This document shows, piece by piece, positions 26,937 to 35,974 of a stretch of 64,000 bases of DNA (its first letter is position 1; each line of letters begins with the position of its first letter). The DNA lies in contig JAUYTN010000004.1 in assembly GCA_030695205.1 (NCBI GenBank), forward strand, positions 62,001 through 126,000, given 5' to 3'. The stretch comes from Burkholderiaceae bacterium. Its GTDB lineage: Bacteria > Pseudomonadota > Gammaproteobacteria > Burkholderiales > Burkholderiaceae_C. The position numbers and the translations under genes were made by a program. The notes under the pieces are model-generated. The model was not told where the DNA came from and ran no database searches. It was given only the letters and a program-made list of their open reading frames with translations.

Positions 26937-28036
26937 ACCCCTTGCTAGACCACATCGTCACCGGCAACCCCGCCCAGCAGCGCCGTGCCATGGCCAAGGC
27001 CATCACCCTGCTGGAGTCCACCCGCGCCGACCACCGTGCCTTGGCCGACGAGTTGCTGACCGCCATGTTGCCGCACTCCGGCAACGCGCTGCGGCTGGGC
27101 ATCAGTGGGGTGCCGGGTGTGGGCAAAAGCACCTTCATCGAAGCGCTGGGCCTGTACCTCATCCAGCAGGGCCACCGCGTGGCCGTTCTGGCGGTGGATC
27201 CGTCAAGTAGCGTCTCGGGCGGCAGCATTCTGGGTGACAAAACCCGCATGGAGCACCTGAGCGTGCACCCGCAGGCCTACATCCGCCCCAGCCCCAGCAG
27301 CGGCACGCTGGGTGGCGTGGCCGAAAAAACCCGCGAAAGCATGCTGGTGTGTGAGGCCGCTGGCTATGACGTGGTGCTGGTCGAGACTGTGGGCGTGGGC
27401 CAGAGCGAAACCGCAGTGGCCAACATGACCGACATGTTCTGCCTGCTGCAACTGCCCAACGCAGGCGACGACCTGCAGGCCATCAAAAAAGGCGTGATGG
27501 AGCTGGCCGACCTCGTGGTCATCAACAAGGCTGATATCGACCCCCACGCCGCCACCCGTGCCCGGGCGCAAATCATGTCCAGCCTGCGCTTGTTGGGTTT
27601 GCATGGCAACCCCGATCGCTCGCCGGGCCGCCCCAAGGGCGATCACGCCCCCTCAGGGGGCAGCGAGCAAAGCGAGCATGGGGGTGAACAAGCTCACTTG
27701 CACCACGACCAGGAAGTCTGGCTACCGCAAGTCATTCAGCTCAGCGCCTTGAAGGGCGACGGCGTGCAGGCGTTCTGGGCTGAGGTGAGCAACTACCGCC
27801 GCCTGCAAACCGCCAATGGCCGCTTGGCCGCACGCCGCCGACACCAGGCCCAGGCCTGGATGTGGGAACGGATTGACGCGGGACTGAAGCTGGCGTTTCG
27901 CCAACACCCCGCTGTGCGTGCGCGGCTGGATGCACTCACCGCTCAGGTGGCGGCTGGTGATGTGGCCGCATCCACCGCCGCACGCAGCCTGCTCAGCCTC
28001 TACGCCGAGCGCATGCCACCCGTGCAGGAGCAGTAA
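26933..28036 (+). CDS. meaB: Methylmalonyl-CoA mutase-associated GTPase MeaB
   Basis: G3E GTPase of 367 residues that guards and reloads cobalamin in methylmalonyl-CoA mutase. Walker A is GVPGVGKST near residue 60; ETVGVGQSE is the switch region and VINKADID the base-recognition motif. About 27 extra residues (from roughly 226, starting [10 protein letters not shown]) interrupt the HGNPD...W region; they are encoded by a GC-rich palindromic block at 27617-27692. The start overlaps the vapC stop. Confidence 0.95.
   Translation: MNPLLDHIVTGNPAQQRRAMAKAITLLESTRADHRALADELLTAMLPHSGNALRLGISGVPGVGKSTFIEALGLYLIQQGHRVAVLAVDPSSSVSGGSILGDKTRMEHLSVHPQAYIRPSPSSGTLGGVAEKTRESMLVCEAAGYDVVLVETVGVGQSETAVANMTDMFCLLQLPNAGDDLQAIKKGVMELADLVVINKADIDPHAATRARAQIMSSLRLLGLHGNPDRSPGRPKGDHAPSGGSEQSEHGGEQAHLHHDQEVWLPQVIQLSALKGDGVQAFWAEVSNYRRLQTANGRLAARRRHQAQAWMWERIDAGLKLAFRQHPAVRARLDALTAQVAAGDVAASTAARSLLSLYAERMPPVQEQ
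27617..27692 (+). repeat. GC-rich palindromic element inserted in frame in meaB
   Basis: The block contains the near-perfect palindrome GCCCCCTCAGGGGGC at 27647-27661, flanked by GGGCCGCCCCAAGGGCG and by CAGCGAGCAAAGCGAGC. It encodes a low-complexity Gly/Ser/His/Glu segment absent from the expected MeaB alignment. Blocks with the CCCCCTCAGGGGGCAGCGA pattern are familiar as dispersed repeats in Comamonadaceae; only one copy is in this window. Confidence 0.6.
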
Positions 28037-28042
28037 ATTATG

Positions 28043-28093
28043 AATAAAAAGTGCCTCTACCGCTCGCCAGTTTTGAATAGTTAGCTATGTCAA
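28043..28093 (+). repeat. AT-rich dispersed element between meaB and pccB
   Basis: The element reads AATAAAAAGTGCCTCTACCG at its start and GAATAGTTAGCTATGTCAA at its end. The last part is nearly identical to the end of the element before dnaQ (48777-48826). It fills the 103 bp gap. Confidence 0.6.
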
Positions 28094-28139
28094 TTGTTTG
28101 ACTTTTTACCCATTTTTCGCCTGTCAGAAAGAGACCACC

Positions 28140-29672
28140 ATGCAAGACATCCTTGACCAACTGGAAAAAAAACGCGCCGCTGCCCGCATGGGTGGAGGCC
28201 GAAAACGCATCGATGCTCAACACAGCAAAGGCAAACTCACCGCCCGTGAGCGCTTGGAGGTGCTGCTGGACGAAGGCACCTTTGAAGAATGGGACATGTT
28301 TGTCGAGCACCGCTGCGCCGACTTCGGCATGGCGGACCAAAAGATTCCCGGCGACGGTGTGGTGACCGGCTACGGCATGATCAATGGCCGCCTGGTGTTC
28401 GTGTTCAGTCAGGATTTCACCGTGTTCGGTGGCGCGCTTTCTGAAGCACATGCCGAAAAGATTTGCAAGGTCATGGACCAGGCCATGAAGGTCGGCGCAC
28501 CCGTCATTGGTCTGAACGATTCGGGCGGTGCACGCATCCAGGAAGGCGTGGCCAGCCTGGGCGGCTATGCCGACGTGTTCCAGCGCAACGTGATGGCAAG
28601 TGGCGTCATCCCGCAAATCAGCATGATCATGGGCCCGTCGGCCGGTGGTGCGGTGTATTCCCCCGCCATGACCGACTTCATCTTCATGGTCAAGGACAGC
28701 AGCTACATGTTCGTGACCGGCCCCGAGGTGGTCAAGACCGTGACGCACGAAAGCGTGACGGCCGAAGAGTTGGGCGGCGCGATCACTCACACCACCAAGA
28801 GCGGCGTGGCCGATCTGGCCTTCGAAAACGACGTGGAAGCGCTGCTGATGCTGCGCCGCCTCTACAACTACCTGCCGCTGTCCAACCGCGAAAAAGCCCC
28901 CGTGCGCCAGAGCGGCGACCCCATCAGCCGCATGGAGATGAGCCTGGACACCCTGGTGCCCGACAACCCCAACAAGCCCTACGACATGAAGGAGCTGATC
29001 GTCAAAACCGTGGACGACGGCGACTTTTTCGAACTGCAACCCGATTACGCCAAAAACATCCTCATCGGCTTTGCCCGCATGGATGGACAGACCGTGGGCA
29101 TCGTCGCCAACCAGCCACTGGTGCTGGCCGGTTGCCTGGACATCAAATCGTCCATCAAAGCTGCCCGCTTTGTGCGCTTTTGCGATGCGTTCAACATCCC
29201 CGTCATCACGTTTGTGGATGTGCCCGGTTTCATGCCCGGTACCAGCCAGGAGTACGGCGGCATCATCAAGCACGGTGCCAAGCTGCTGTATGCGTACGCA
29301 GAATGCACAGTGCCCAAAATCACCGTCATCACCCGCAAGGCCTATGGCGGTGCGTACGACGTGATGGCCTCCAAGCACCTGCGCGGCGACGTGAACTTGG
29401 CCTGGCCCAACGCCGAAATTGCGGTGATGGGTGCCAAGGGCGCGGTGGAAATCATCTTCCGCGAAGACAAAGGTGACCCAGCCAAACTGGCCGCCAAGGA
29501 GGCCGAGTACAAGGCCCGCTTTGCCAACCCGTTTGTGGCCGGTGCCCGTGGCTTCATTGACGATGTGATCCTGCCGCACGAAACGCGCAAGCGCATTTGC
29601 CGTTCGCTGGTGATGCTGAAAGACAAGAAGCTGGAAAACCCCTGGCGCAAGCACGGGAACATCCCACTCTGA
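28140..29672 (+). CDS. pccB: Propionyl-CoA carboxylase beta subunit
   Basis: Carboxyltransferase of 510 residues that moves CO2 from carboxybiotin to propionyl-CoA. The crotonase-like halves are visible: [14 protein letters not shown] and [14 protein letters not shown] in the N half, [21 protein letters not shown] and [17 protein letters not shown] in the C half. Length fits PccB. The ATG at 28140 is preceded by AAAGAGACCACC. It precedes pccA by 32 bp and belongs to the methylmalonyl-CoA pathway cluster. Confidence 0.95.
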   Translation: MQDILDQLEKKRAAARMGGGRKRIDAQHSKGKLTARERLEVLLDEGTFEEWDMFVEHRCADFGMADQKIPGDGVVTGYGMINGRLVFVFSQDFTVFGGALSEAHAEKICKVMDQAMKVGAPVIGLNDSGGARIQEGVASLGGYADVFQRNVMASGVIPQISMIMGPSAGGAVYSPAMTDFIFMVKDSSYMFVTGPEVVKTVTHESVTAEELGGAITHTTKSGVADLAFENDVEALLMLRRLYNYLPLSNREKAPVRQSGDPISRMEMSLDTLVPDNPNKPYDMKELIVKTVDDGDFFELQPDYAKNILIGFARMDGQTVGIVANQPLVLAGCLDIKSSIKAARFVRFCDAFNIPVITFVDVPGFMPGTSQEYGGIIKHGAKLLYAYAECTVPKITVITRKAYGGAYDVMASKHLRGDVNLAWPNAEIAVMGAKGAVEIIFREDKGDPAKLAAKEAEYKARFANPFVAGARGFIDDVILPHETRKRICRSLVMLKDKKLENPWRKHGNIPL

Positions 29673-29704
29673 TCGCCCGGACGACCCCCTAGGAGCACAA
29701 GAAC

Positions 29705-31780
29705 ATGTTTACCAAAATCCTGATCGCCAACCGTGGCGAAATTGCCTGCCGCGTCATCGCCACTGCCCGCAAAATGGGCATCAAAACCGTGGCGGTGTAT
29801 TCCGATGCCGACAAAGAAGCCCGCCACGTCAAGCTGGCCGACGAAGCCGTCAACATCGGCCCCGCCCCCAGTCGCGAAAGCTACCTGCTGGCCGACAAAA
29901 TCATTGCCGCCTGCAAGGCCACCGGCGCACAGGCCGTCCACCCTGGCTACGGCTTTTTGAGCGAAAACGCCGAATTCTCCAAGCGCGTGGAAGAAGAAGG
30001 CATCACCTTCATCGGCCCCAAGCACTACTCCATCGGCAAGATGGGCGACAAGATCGAGTCCAAAAAACTCGCCGGTGCCGCAGGCGTGAACTGCATCCCC
30101 GGTGTGAACGATGCCATTGAAACGCCCGAAAAAGCCGTTGAAATTGCCCAGGGCATTGGTTACCCCGTGATGATCAAGGCGAGCGCCGGCGGTGGTGGCA
30201 AAGGCTTGCGCGTGGCCTACAACGACAAGGAAGCTCTGGAGGGTTTCACCAGCTGCCGCAACGAAGCCCGCAACAGCTTCGGCGATGACCGCGTGTTCAT
30301 CGAAAAGTTTGTGGAAGAGCCCCGCCACATCGAAATCCAGCTGATTGGCGACAGCCACGGCAACGTGCTGTACCTGAACGAGCGCGAGTGCTCCATCCAG
30401 CGCCGCCACCAGAAGGTGATTGAAGAGGCACCGTCCCCCTTCATCAGCGAAGCCACCCGCAAAGCCATGGGCGAGCAGGCCGTGGCCCTGGCCAAGGCTG
30501 TGAAGTACGAAAGCGCCGGTACGGTGGAATTCGTGGTGGGCAAGAACCAGGACTTCTACTTCCTGGAAATGAACACCCGCCTTCAGGTGGAGCACCCGGT
30601 TACCGAGTGCATCACCGGGCTGGACCTGGTGGAGCTGATGATCCGCGTGGCCGCTGGCGAAAAGCTGCCCCTCACACAAGCCGAAGTCAAGCGCGAAGGC
30701 TGGGCCATCGAGTGCCGTATCAACGCCGAGGACCCCTTCCGCAACTTCCTGCCTTCCACCGGTCGTCTGGTGCGTTTCCAGCCCCCGGTCACCAACCTGG
30801 AGCAGTCGGTCCTGACCCTTCAGGGACCGGCGTATGCCCATGGCCACTTCGGTGGCGTGCGGGTGGATACCGGGGTGGTTGATGGCGGCGAGATTCCCAT
30901 GTTCTACGACTCGATGATCGCCAAGCTCATCGTCCACGGCAAAGACCGCACCGAAGCCATCGCCAAGATGCGTGAAGCGCTGAATGGCTTCGTCATTCGC
31001 GGCATCAGCAGCAACATCCCGTTCCAGGCGGCGTTGTTGGCGCACCCGCGTTTTGTGTCCGGCCAGTTCAACACCGGCTTCATTGCCGAGCAGTACGCCC
31101 AAGGCTTCAAGGCCGAAGACGTGCCGCACAGCGACCCCAACTTCCTGGTGGCGCTGGCTGCCTTTGTGCGGCGCAAGAGTCGCGAGCGTGCCGCCGGTAT
31201 CAGCGGCCAGCTGCGTGGCTACGACGTGAAGGTGGGCAGCAACTACACGGTGGTGGTGCTGGGCGGAGACGGTGGCAACCAGTATGCCGACGTGCATGTG
31301 GAAGAGTTTCCAGCTAAATTGGGCTGCGCCGCAATAACTGTCAATGGTTCTCGCTACGAAATATTCAGCGATTCCCGCCTGAACGATGTGCGCATTGAGG
31401 GCACGGTCAACGACCAGCCTTTTACCGCCCAAATCGAGCGCGGTACGGCCAAGAACCCACTGGCGCTGGTGGTGCAACACAACGGCACCAAGATCGAGTC
31501 CTTGGTGGTGTCGCCCCGCATGGCCGAGCTGCACCAACTGATGCCCTTCAAGGCCCCCCCAGACATGAGCCGCTATGTGCTCTCGCCCATGCCCGGCCTG
31601 CTGGTGGATGTGGCGGTGCAACCCGGCCAAAAGGTGCAGGCTGGCGAGCGTGTGGCCGTGATCGAAGCCATGAAAATGGAAAACGTGCTGTTTGCCACCG
31701 CCGATGGCGTGGTGGGCAAAGTGCTGGCGTCCAAGGGCGAAAGCCTCACGGTGGACCAACCCATTGTGGAGTTTGTGTGA
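29705..31780 (+). CDS. pccA: Propionyl/acetyl-CoA carboxylase alpha (biotin) subunit
   Basis: Enzyme of 691 residues. Biotin carboxylase comes first ([23 protein letters not shown]-grasp loop [26 protein letters not shown]), then the BT linker domain, then a C-terminal biotinyl domain with the lysine in [12 protein letters not shown]. It carboxylates biotin with ATP and bicarbonate and pairs with PccB. AGGAGCACAAGAAC precedes the ATG. Its stop overlaps the VOC gene by one base. Confidence 0.96.
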   Translation: MFTKILIANRGEIACRVIATARKMGIKTVAVYSDADKEARHVKLADEAVNIGPAPSRESYLLADKIIAACKATGAQAVHPGYGFLSENAEFSKRVEEEGITFIGPKHYSIGKMGDKIESKKLAGAAGVNCIPGVNDAIETPEKAVEIAQGIGYPVMIKASAGGGGKGLRVAYNDKEALEGFTSCRNEARNSFGDDRVFIEKFVEEPRHIEIQLIGDSHGNVLYLNERECSIQRRHQKVIEEAPSPFISEATRKAMGEQAVALAKAVKYESAGTVEFVVGKNQDFYFLEMNTRLQVEHPVTECITGLDLVELMIRVAAGEKLPLTQAEVKREGWAIECRINAEDPFRNFLPSTGRLVRFQPPVTNLEQSVLTLQGPAYAHGHFGGVRVDTGVVDGGEIPMFYDSMIAKLIVHGKDRTEAIAKMREALNGFVIRGISSNIPFQAALLAHPRFVSGQFNTGFIAEQYAQGFKAEDVPHSDPNFLVALAAFVRRKSRERAAGISGQLRGYDVKVGSNYTVVVLGGDGGNQYADVHVEEFPAKLGCAAITVNGSRYEIFSDSRLNDVRIEGTVNDQPFTAQIERGTAKNPLALVVQHNGTKIESLVVSPRMAELHQLMPFKAPPDMSRYVLSPMPGLLVDVAVQPGQKVQAGERVAVIEAMKMENVLFATADGVVGKVLASKGESLTVDQPIVEFV

Positions 31781-32283
31781 TGAGCGCAAACCACATGGTG
31801 TCGCGTCCCTTCAAGGTGCTTGGCATCCAGCAAATTGCCATCGGTGGCCCCAGCAAAACCCGCTTGCAAAAGCTGTGGGTGGACATGTTCGGACTGGAGG
31901 TGACGGGCACGTTCCGCTCCGAGCGTGAGAACGTGGATGAAGACATTTGCGCCATCGGCTCCGGCCCGTTCAAGGTCGAGGTGGACCTGATGCAGCCTCT
32001 GGACCCCGACAAAAAGCCTGCCGTACACACCACCCCGCTCAACCACATCGGCCTGTGGATCGACGACTTGCCAGTGGCCGTGGAGTGGTTGTCTGCACAG
32101 GGTGTGCGGTTCGCACCCGGCGGCATCCGCAAGGGTGCGGCGGGCTTCGACATCACCTTTTTGCATCCCAAGGGTAGCGACGAGTTCCCCATCGGTGGCG
32201 AGGGCGTACTGATTGAGCTGGTGCAGGCCCCGCCTGAGGTGGTGGCCGCTTTTGCGGCGTTGGCGGCACGCCACACCTACTGA
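31780..32283 (+). CDS. VOC-family protein, candidate methylmalonyl-CoA epimerase
   Basis: Protein of 167 residues with two vicinal-oxygen-chelate modules. It is the last gene of the propionate cluster, where an epimerase converting (S)- to (R)-methylmalonyl-CoA is expected. Of the usual metal ligands, the central His (TPLNHIGLW) and the last Glu (VLIELVQ) are present. The first His is replaced by Gln in GIQQIAIGG. This leaves the epimerase call likely by context but unsure by chemistry. The ATG at 31780 overlaps the pccA stop. Confidence 0.7.
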   Translation: MSANHMVSRPFKVLGIQQIAIGGPSKTRLQKLWVDMFGLEVTGTFRSERENVDEDICAIGSGPFKVEVDLMQPLDPDKKPAVHTTPLNHIGLWIDDLPVAVEWLSAQGVRFAPGGIRKGAAGFDITFLHPKGSDEFPIGGEGVLIELVQAPPEVVAAFAALAARHTY

Positions 32284-32397
32284 TTCAGCCGTTCCAACCA
32301 AAGTCTGGGATGGCCAATGGAGAGGGTGGCAGTGCGTGCAGTGGTGGGCCTGGGCGATGGGCGACAATCCAAAGCTTCACCCTCACCAGCTGCGACC

Positions 32398-33468
32398 ATG
32401 CCCGCCATGAATGCCTTGTCCACACCCACATCCGCTACCCCACTGACCACGCCTGCCGAGCCGGTCATGGCTCCACCGCGGCTGCAGGCTGAGCCTGAGG
32501 GCGCCACGCTGCGGCAGTTGGCCGAGTTGGCCGGTTGGGCGTTTGATGTCCCCATGGTGCGCGTGGTGCGGGCCGAGTCGGCCACTGACCTGCGCTGCCT
32601 GGCCCACACCGACCATGGCGTAGCCGCCGAGCAGGCCGACGGCTCCGGTATGGATGAGCTCGCCTTGGCGCTCGTCCGGGAGCGGGGATATGCAGTCGTG
32701 ACCGATGCCCAGGCCCACCCCGCCATGCAAGGCCATCCGTGGGTGGTGGGTGAGCCCCACCTGCGGTTTGTGGCAGCGGTGGCCCTGGCCGGTGCCGATG
32801 GGCTGCCTGTGGGGGTGTTTTGCATCCTGGATACCCAAGTGCGCAGCCTCTCCGACCGCGAAGCCCGCATGCTCACCACCTTGGCCAATCTGGCCATGGA
32901 CCACCTGGCCCTGCGGGCCACCGCCCACCGGGTCGCCCTGATGCACGCCGAGCTGGAGCAGCGGCATGGTTGGATGCTGGAGAGCGCGTCACAGGACCCG
33001 CTTACCCAGGTGGCCAATCGCCGGGCGCTCATGGCTTTTCTGGACAAAACACTGGCACTGGCGCGGCGCGAGGGTCACCCGGTGTCGGTGCTGTTGCTCG
33101 ATATCCAGGGTTTCAAAGACATCAACCAGCAGCTGGGCGACACTGTTGGCGACCGGGTGCTGCTGGAGGTGGCCAGCCGCCTGGCAGGGTGTATGCGCGG
33201 CAGTGAGCTGGTGGGCCGCATGTCGGGCGATGAGTTCATGGCGGTGCTGTACCCCTGTGCGGCTGAGCAGGCCGGCTTGGCTGCGACGCGCTACATGGCA
33301 GCGGCTACGGCACAGCCGGTGGTGCTGGCCGCAGCGGGTGGACTGACGGTATCGGTGCGCATGGTCAGTGGGGTATCGACGGTGCAGTCCGACCAGCAGC
33401 GCACGTCCGACGAGCTGTACCGCCTGGCGGCGGCGGCGTTGGATGCGGCCAAGACCCGCAACCGCTGA
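32398..33468 (+). CDS. GAF-GGDEF diguanylate cyclase
   Basis: Protein of about 356 residues. A GAF sensor domain lies at about residues 40-200 (FVAAVALAGADGLPVGVFCILD) and a GGDEF domain at about 220-350 (SASQDPLTQVANRRALMAFL). The signature is SGDEF (GRMSGDEFMAVL), a variant that some active cyclases carry. The upstream RxxD product-inhibition site is replaced by RGSE. It likely makes cyclic di-GMP in response to a small ligand. The start could be the ATG at 32398 or 32407. It converges with the RnfB gene. Confidence 0.87.
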   Translation: MPAMNALSTPTSATPLTTPAEPVMAPPRLQAEPEGATLRQLAELAGWAFDVPMVRVVRAESATDLRCLAHTDHGVAAEQADGSGMDELALALVRERGYAVVTDAQAHPAMQGHPWVVGEPHLRFVAAVALAGADGLPVGVFCILDTQVRSLSDREARMLTTLANLAMDHLALRATAHRVALMHAELEQRHGWMLESASQDPLTQVANRRALMAFLDKTLALARREGHPVSVLLLDIQGFKDINQQLGDTVGDRVLLEVASRLAGCMRGSELVGRMSGDEFMAVLYPCAAEQAGLAATRYMAAATAQPVVLAAAGGLTVSVRMVSGVSTVQSDQQRTSDELYRLAAAALDAAKTRNR

Positions 33469-34158
33469 TCAGTCCCGGGACTGGTTTTTCCGGAGAGCTT
33501 GGGCTCGGGCCAGGGCGGCTTCAATTACCTGACGTTTTTTGTCCAGCACGCCAGGGTCTGTGTGCAGCGAGTGGGCCGTGAGGTTGGCCAGCTTCTCGCG
33601 GGCGCGTTCTTCAAGCCTTTTTTGGTGTTCCTGCTCTTCCCGTATCAATCGGGCGCTTCTGTTTTGATACCTGGTATTGGCGGTGGCCGCCAGTGATGGC
33701 GACCAGGCCGCCCACCCGGTGGCGCTGCCAGACGCGTTCTCGGTGTGGATGCAGTCCACCGGGCACACCGGCAAACACAGTTCGCAGCCGGTGCACCACT
33801 GCTCCAGCACGGTGTGCATGCGCTTGTGGGTGCCGATGATGGCGTCGGTTGGGCAGGCTTTGATGCACAGGGTGCAGCCAATGCACCAAGCCTCGTCGAT
33901 CCACAACACGCTTCTGGGCGATTCCTGGCCATGCTTGGGGCTTAGCGGCAGCACCGGCTGGCCCATGATGGCCGCCAGCCGGGCAACCCCCTCCGCCCCC
34001 CCCGGTGGGCACTGGTTGATGCCCGCTTCCCCACTGACCACCGCTTCGGCGTAGCCCCGGCAATCCGGGTAGCCGCAGCGGGTGCACTGGGTCTGGGGCA
34101 GGGCGGCCCACACCCGCTCGGTCAGCGGTTCTGTTGGCTGAATGGGTGGGCTGCCCAA
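33469..34158 (-). CDS. rnfB: RnfB/RsxB-like ferredoxin
   Basis: Iron-sulfur protein of 229 residues. A 4Fe-4S domain ([18 protein letters not shown], then INQCPPGG) is followed by two ferredoxin motifs, [12 protein letters not shown] and [12 protein letters not shown], and a charged C-terminal coil ([17 protein letters not shown]). No N-terminal membrane helix and no other rnf genes are nearby, so it is the stand-alone betaproteobacterial type, which probably passes electrons to unknown partners. It seems to start with TTG at 34158, just after an in-frame stop, 12 bp behind phaZ. Confidence 0.88.
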   Translation of the reverse strand: MGSPPIQPTEPLTERVWAALPQTQCTRCGYPDCRGYAEAVVSGEAGINQCPPGGAEGVARLAAIMGQPVLPLSPKHGQESPRSVLWIDEAWCIGCTLCIKACPTDAIIGTHKRMHTVLEQWCTGCELCLPVCPVDCIHTENASGSATGWAAWSPSLAATANTRYQNRSARLIREEQEHQKRLEERAREKLANLTAHSLHTDPGVLDKKRQVIEAALARAQALRKNQSRD

Positions 34159-34170
34159 GTGCTGTGCTGC

Positions 34171-35823
34171 TCAGGACTTGAGCGAGGGGGCTTGCGCAGG
34201 GGTATTCGCGGCTGTGGTCACAGCCAGGCCCGCTGAGTCAACCGCATCCGCAACCACAGCCGCAGGTGTGGCCACAGGTGCGACATCTGCTGCAGTGGTT
34301 GGCGGCGCAACTGCGATGGCGGGTGCCGGGGACGCAATTTTTGCCACTGGCGAGGCCGCTGCAACAACGGCTGCTGCCTTGGGCTTGCGGGTGGCCCGCG
34401 GTTTGGCCGACGTGGGCTGGGCTGGTTGGGCCTTGGTGGCCGTCACCGGCACAGCCATGGTTGGAGGCGCCAACGTGTCAGCCACTGGTGAGAGCTGTGC
34501 TGGCGTGGCAACTTCGGGCGCCGCCGCCGGGAGTGTGGCCGCCGTCTTGGAAGGGGCAGTCAGTGAGTGGTCCCGGATGAATTGCTTGACCACTGGGTAC
34601 ACGTTTTCGCGCCAGCGGCGACCACTGAAAATGCCATAGTGGCCAGCGCCCTTGGCTTCGTAGTGCAGGCACATGCTGTCTGGAATACCGGTGCACATGC
34701 CGTGGGCGGCTTCGGATTGGCCCGCACCGGAAATGTCGTCAAACTCGCCTTCCACCGACAGCAGCGCCGTTGTGGTGATGTCCTGTGGGCGCACACGTTC
34801 GGGTACGCCCTGGGGATTTTTCACGTCCCAGGTGCCGTTGACCAGCTTGAACTCACGGAACACTGTCTGGATGGTTTCCAGGTAGTAGTCGGCATCCATG
34901 TCCAGCACGGCGTTGTACTCATCGTAGAACTTGCGGTGCGCATCGCTGCTTTCCCGGTCGCCCTTGACCAGGTCCTTGAAGTAGTCGTAGTGGCTGGTCA
35001 GGTGCTTGTCCGGATTCATGGCGACGAAGCCGGTGTGCTGCAAAAAGCCGGGGTACACCCGACGCCCCGCGCCGGGGAAGCTGCTGGGTACCCGGAAGAT
35101 CACGTTGTTCTCAAACCACTCGATGCTTCGTTGGGTGGCCAGGTCGTTCACCGCGGTGGGCGATTTGCGGGCATCCAGCGGGCCGCCCATCATGGTCATG
35201 GACAGCGGGGTGGTTTCGCCACGGCTGGCCATCAGCGAGACGGCGGCCATCACGGGGACGGTGGGCTGGCACACGCTCATGACGTGGCAGTTGCCGTACT
35301 GAGCTTGCAGGTGCCGAATGAATTCCTGCACGTAGTTCACGTAATCGTCCAGGTGGAACTCACCGCATTCCAGGGGGACCAAGCGTGCGTTTTTCCAGTC
35401 GGTGATGTACACCTTGTGGTCTTTGAGCATGGTCTTGACGGTGTCGCGCAACAAGGTTGCGTAGTGGCCAGACAGGGGGGCCACGATCAGCACGGCCGGT
35501 TGGCCTTTGAGGTTGCTCAGGGTGGCAGTGTCGTCAGAGAAACGCTTGAAGCGGCGCAGCTCACAGAACGGCTTGTCAATCTCGATGCGCTCGTGAATGG
35601 CCACATCCACCCCGTCCACATCGACCGCACGGATGCCGAATTCCGGCTTCTCGTAGTCCTTGCCCAGGCGGTAGAACAGGTCGTATGCCGCCGAGATGCG
35701 TTGCGCCATAGGCATATGACTGAGGGGCAGCAAGGGGTTGCTGAAAACCTTGGACGCCGTTTTTGCCAAGTCTGCAAATGGCTCCATCAGGGACCGTTGT
35801 GTGTCGTAAATCTGGTAGAGCAT
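34171..35823 (-). CDS. phaZ: Intracellular PHA depolymerase with long C-terminal tail
   Basis: Enzyme of 550 residues that degrades stored PHA granules. The first ~420 residues match the PhaZa1 type, with the catalytic Cys in SVCQPTVPVM and His in GAGHYGIFSGRRWRE. The last 129 residues (34174-34560) are Ala/Pro/Thr-rich with a basic patch (SAKPRATRKPKAAA) and have no counterpart in typical PhaZ. The ATG at 35823 has a palindrome TTGCAGTGCAA 23 bp upstream, a likely PhaR/PhbF site. RnfB follows 12 bp downstream. Confidence 0.94.
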   Translation of the reverse strand: MLYQIYDTQRSLMEPFADLAKTASKVFSNPLLPLSHMPMAQRISAAYDLFYRLGKDYEKPEFGIRAVDVDGVDVAIHERIEIDKPFCELRRFKRFSDDTATLSNLKGQPAVLIVAPLSGHYATLLRDTVKTMLKDHKVYITDWKNARLVPLECGEFHLDDYVNYVQEFIRHLQAQYGNCHVMSVCQPTVPVMAAVSLMASRGETTPLSMTMMGGPLDARKSPTAVNDLATQRSIEWFENNVIFRVPSSFPGAGRRVYPGFLQHTGFVAMNPDKHLTSHYDYFKDLVKGDRESSDAHRKFYDEYNAVLDMDADYYLETIQTVFREFKLVNGTWDVKNPQGVPERVRPQDITTTALLSVEGEFDDISGAGQSEAAHGMCTGIPDSMCLHYEAKGAGHYGIFSGRRWRENVYPVVKQFIRDHSLTAPSKTAATLPAAAPEVATPAQLSPVADTLAPPTMAVPVTATKAQPAQPTSAKPRATRKPKAAAVVAAASPVAKIASPAPAIAVAPPTTAADVAPVATPAAVVADAVDSAGLAVTTAANTPAQAPSLKS

Positions 35824-35845
35824 GGTGTGCAATCCTGTAAAAATG

Positions 35846-35856
35846 TTGCAGTGCAA
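35846..35856. promoter_or_regulatory. Candidate PhaR/PhbF operator before phaZ
   Basis: TTGCAGTGCAA is a perfect palindrome and fits the TGC-N3-GCAA core reported for PhaR/PhbF-type PHA regulators on both strands. TATATTG next to it on the phaZ strand may be the -10 element, so binding would block transcription. Confidence 0.55.
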
Positions 35857-35974
35857 TATAACAGGTGCCGCTGCCGCCGTCTGTCAACACGGCACAGTCA
35901 ACACCCATGGTGGGGTGTCAGGCTGCAGCAAGCCGCCGAGCGACGGAAAACAGGTGTCGGCGGCCCCAGGCCCG

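Noticed and set aside
28038..29654. 538-codon minus-strand frame opposite pccB
   Set aside because: It is a His/Gly-rich shadow frame with no domain; pccB is certain.
29342..31789. 815-codon minus-strand frame opposite pccB and pccA
   Set aside because: Composition and lack of motifs show it is a shadow of the plus-strand genes.
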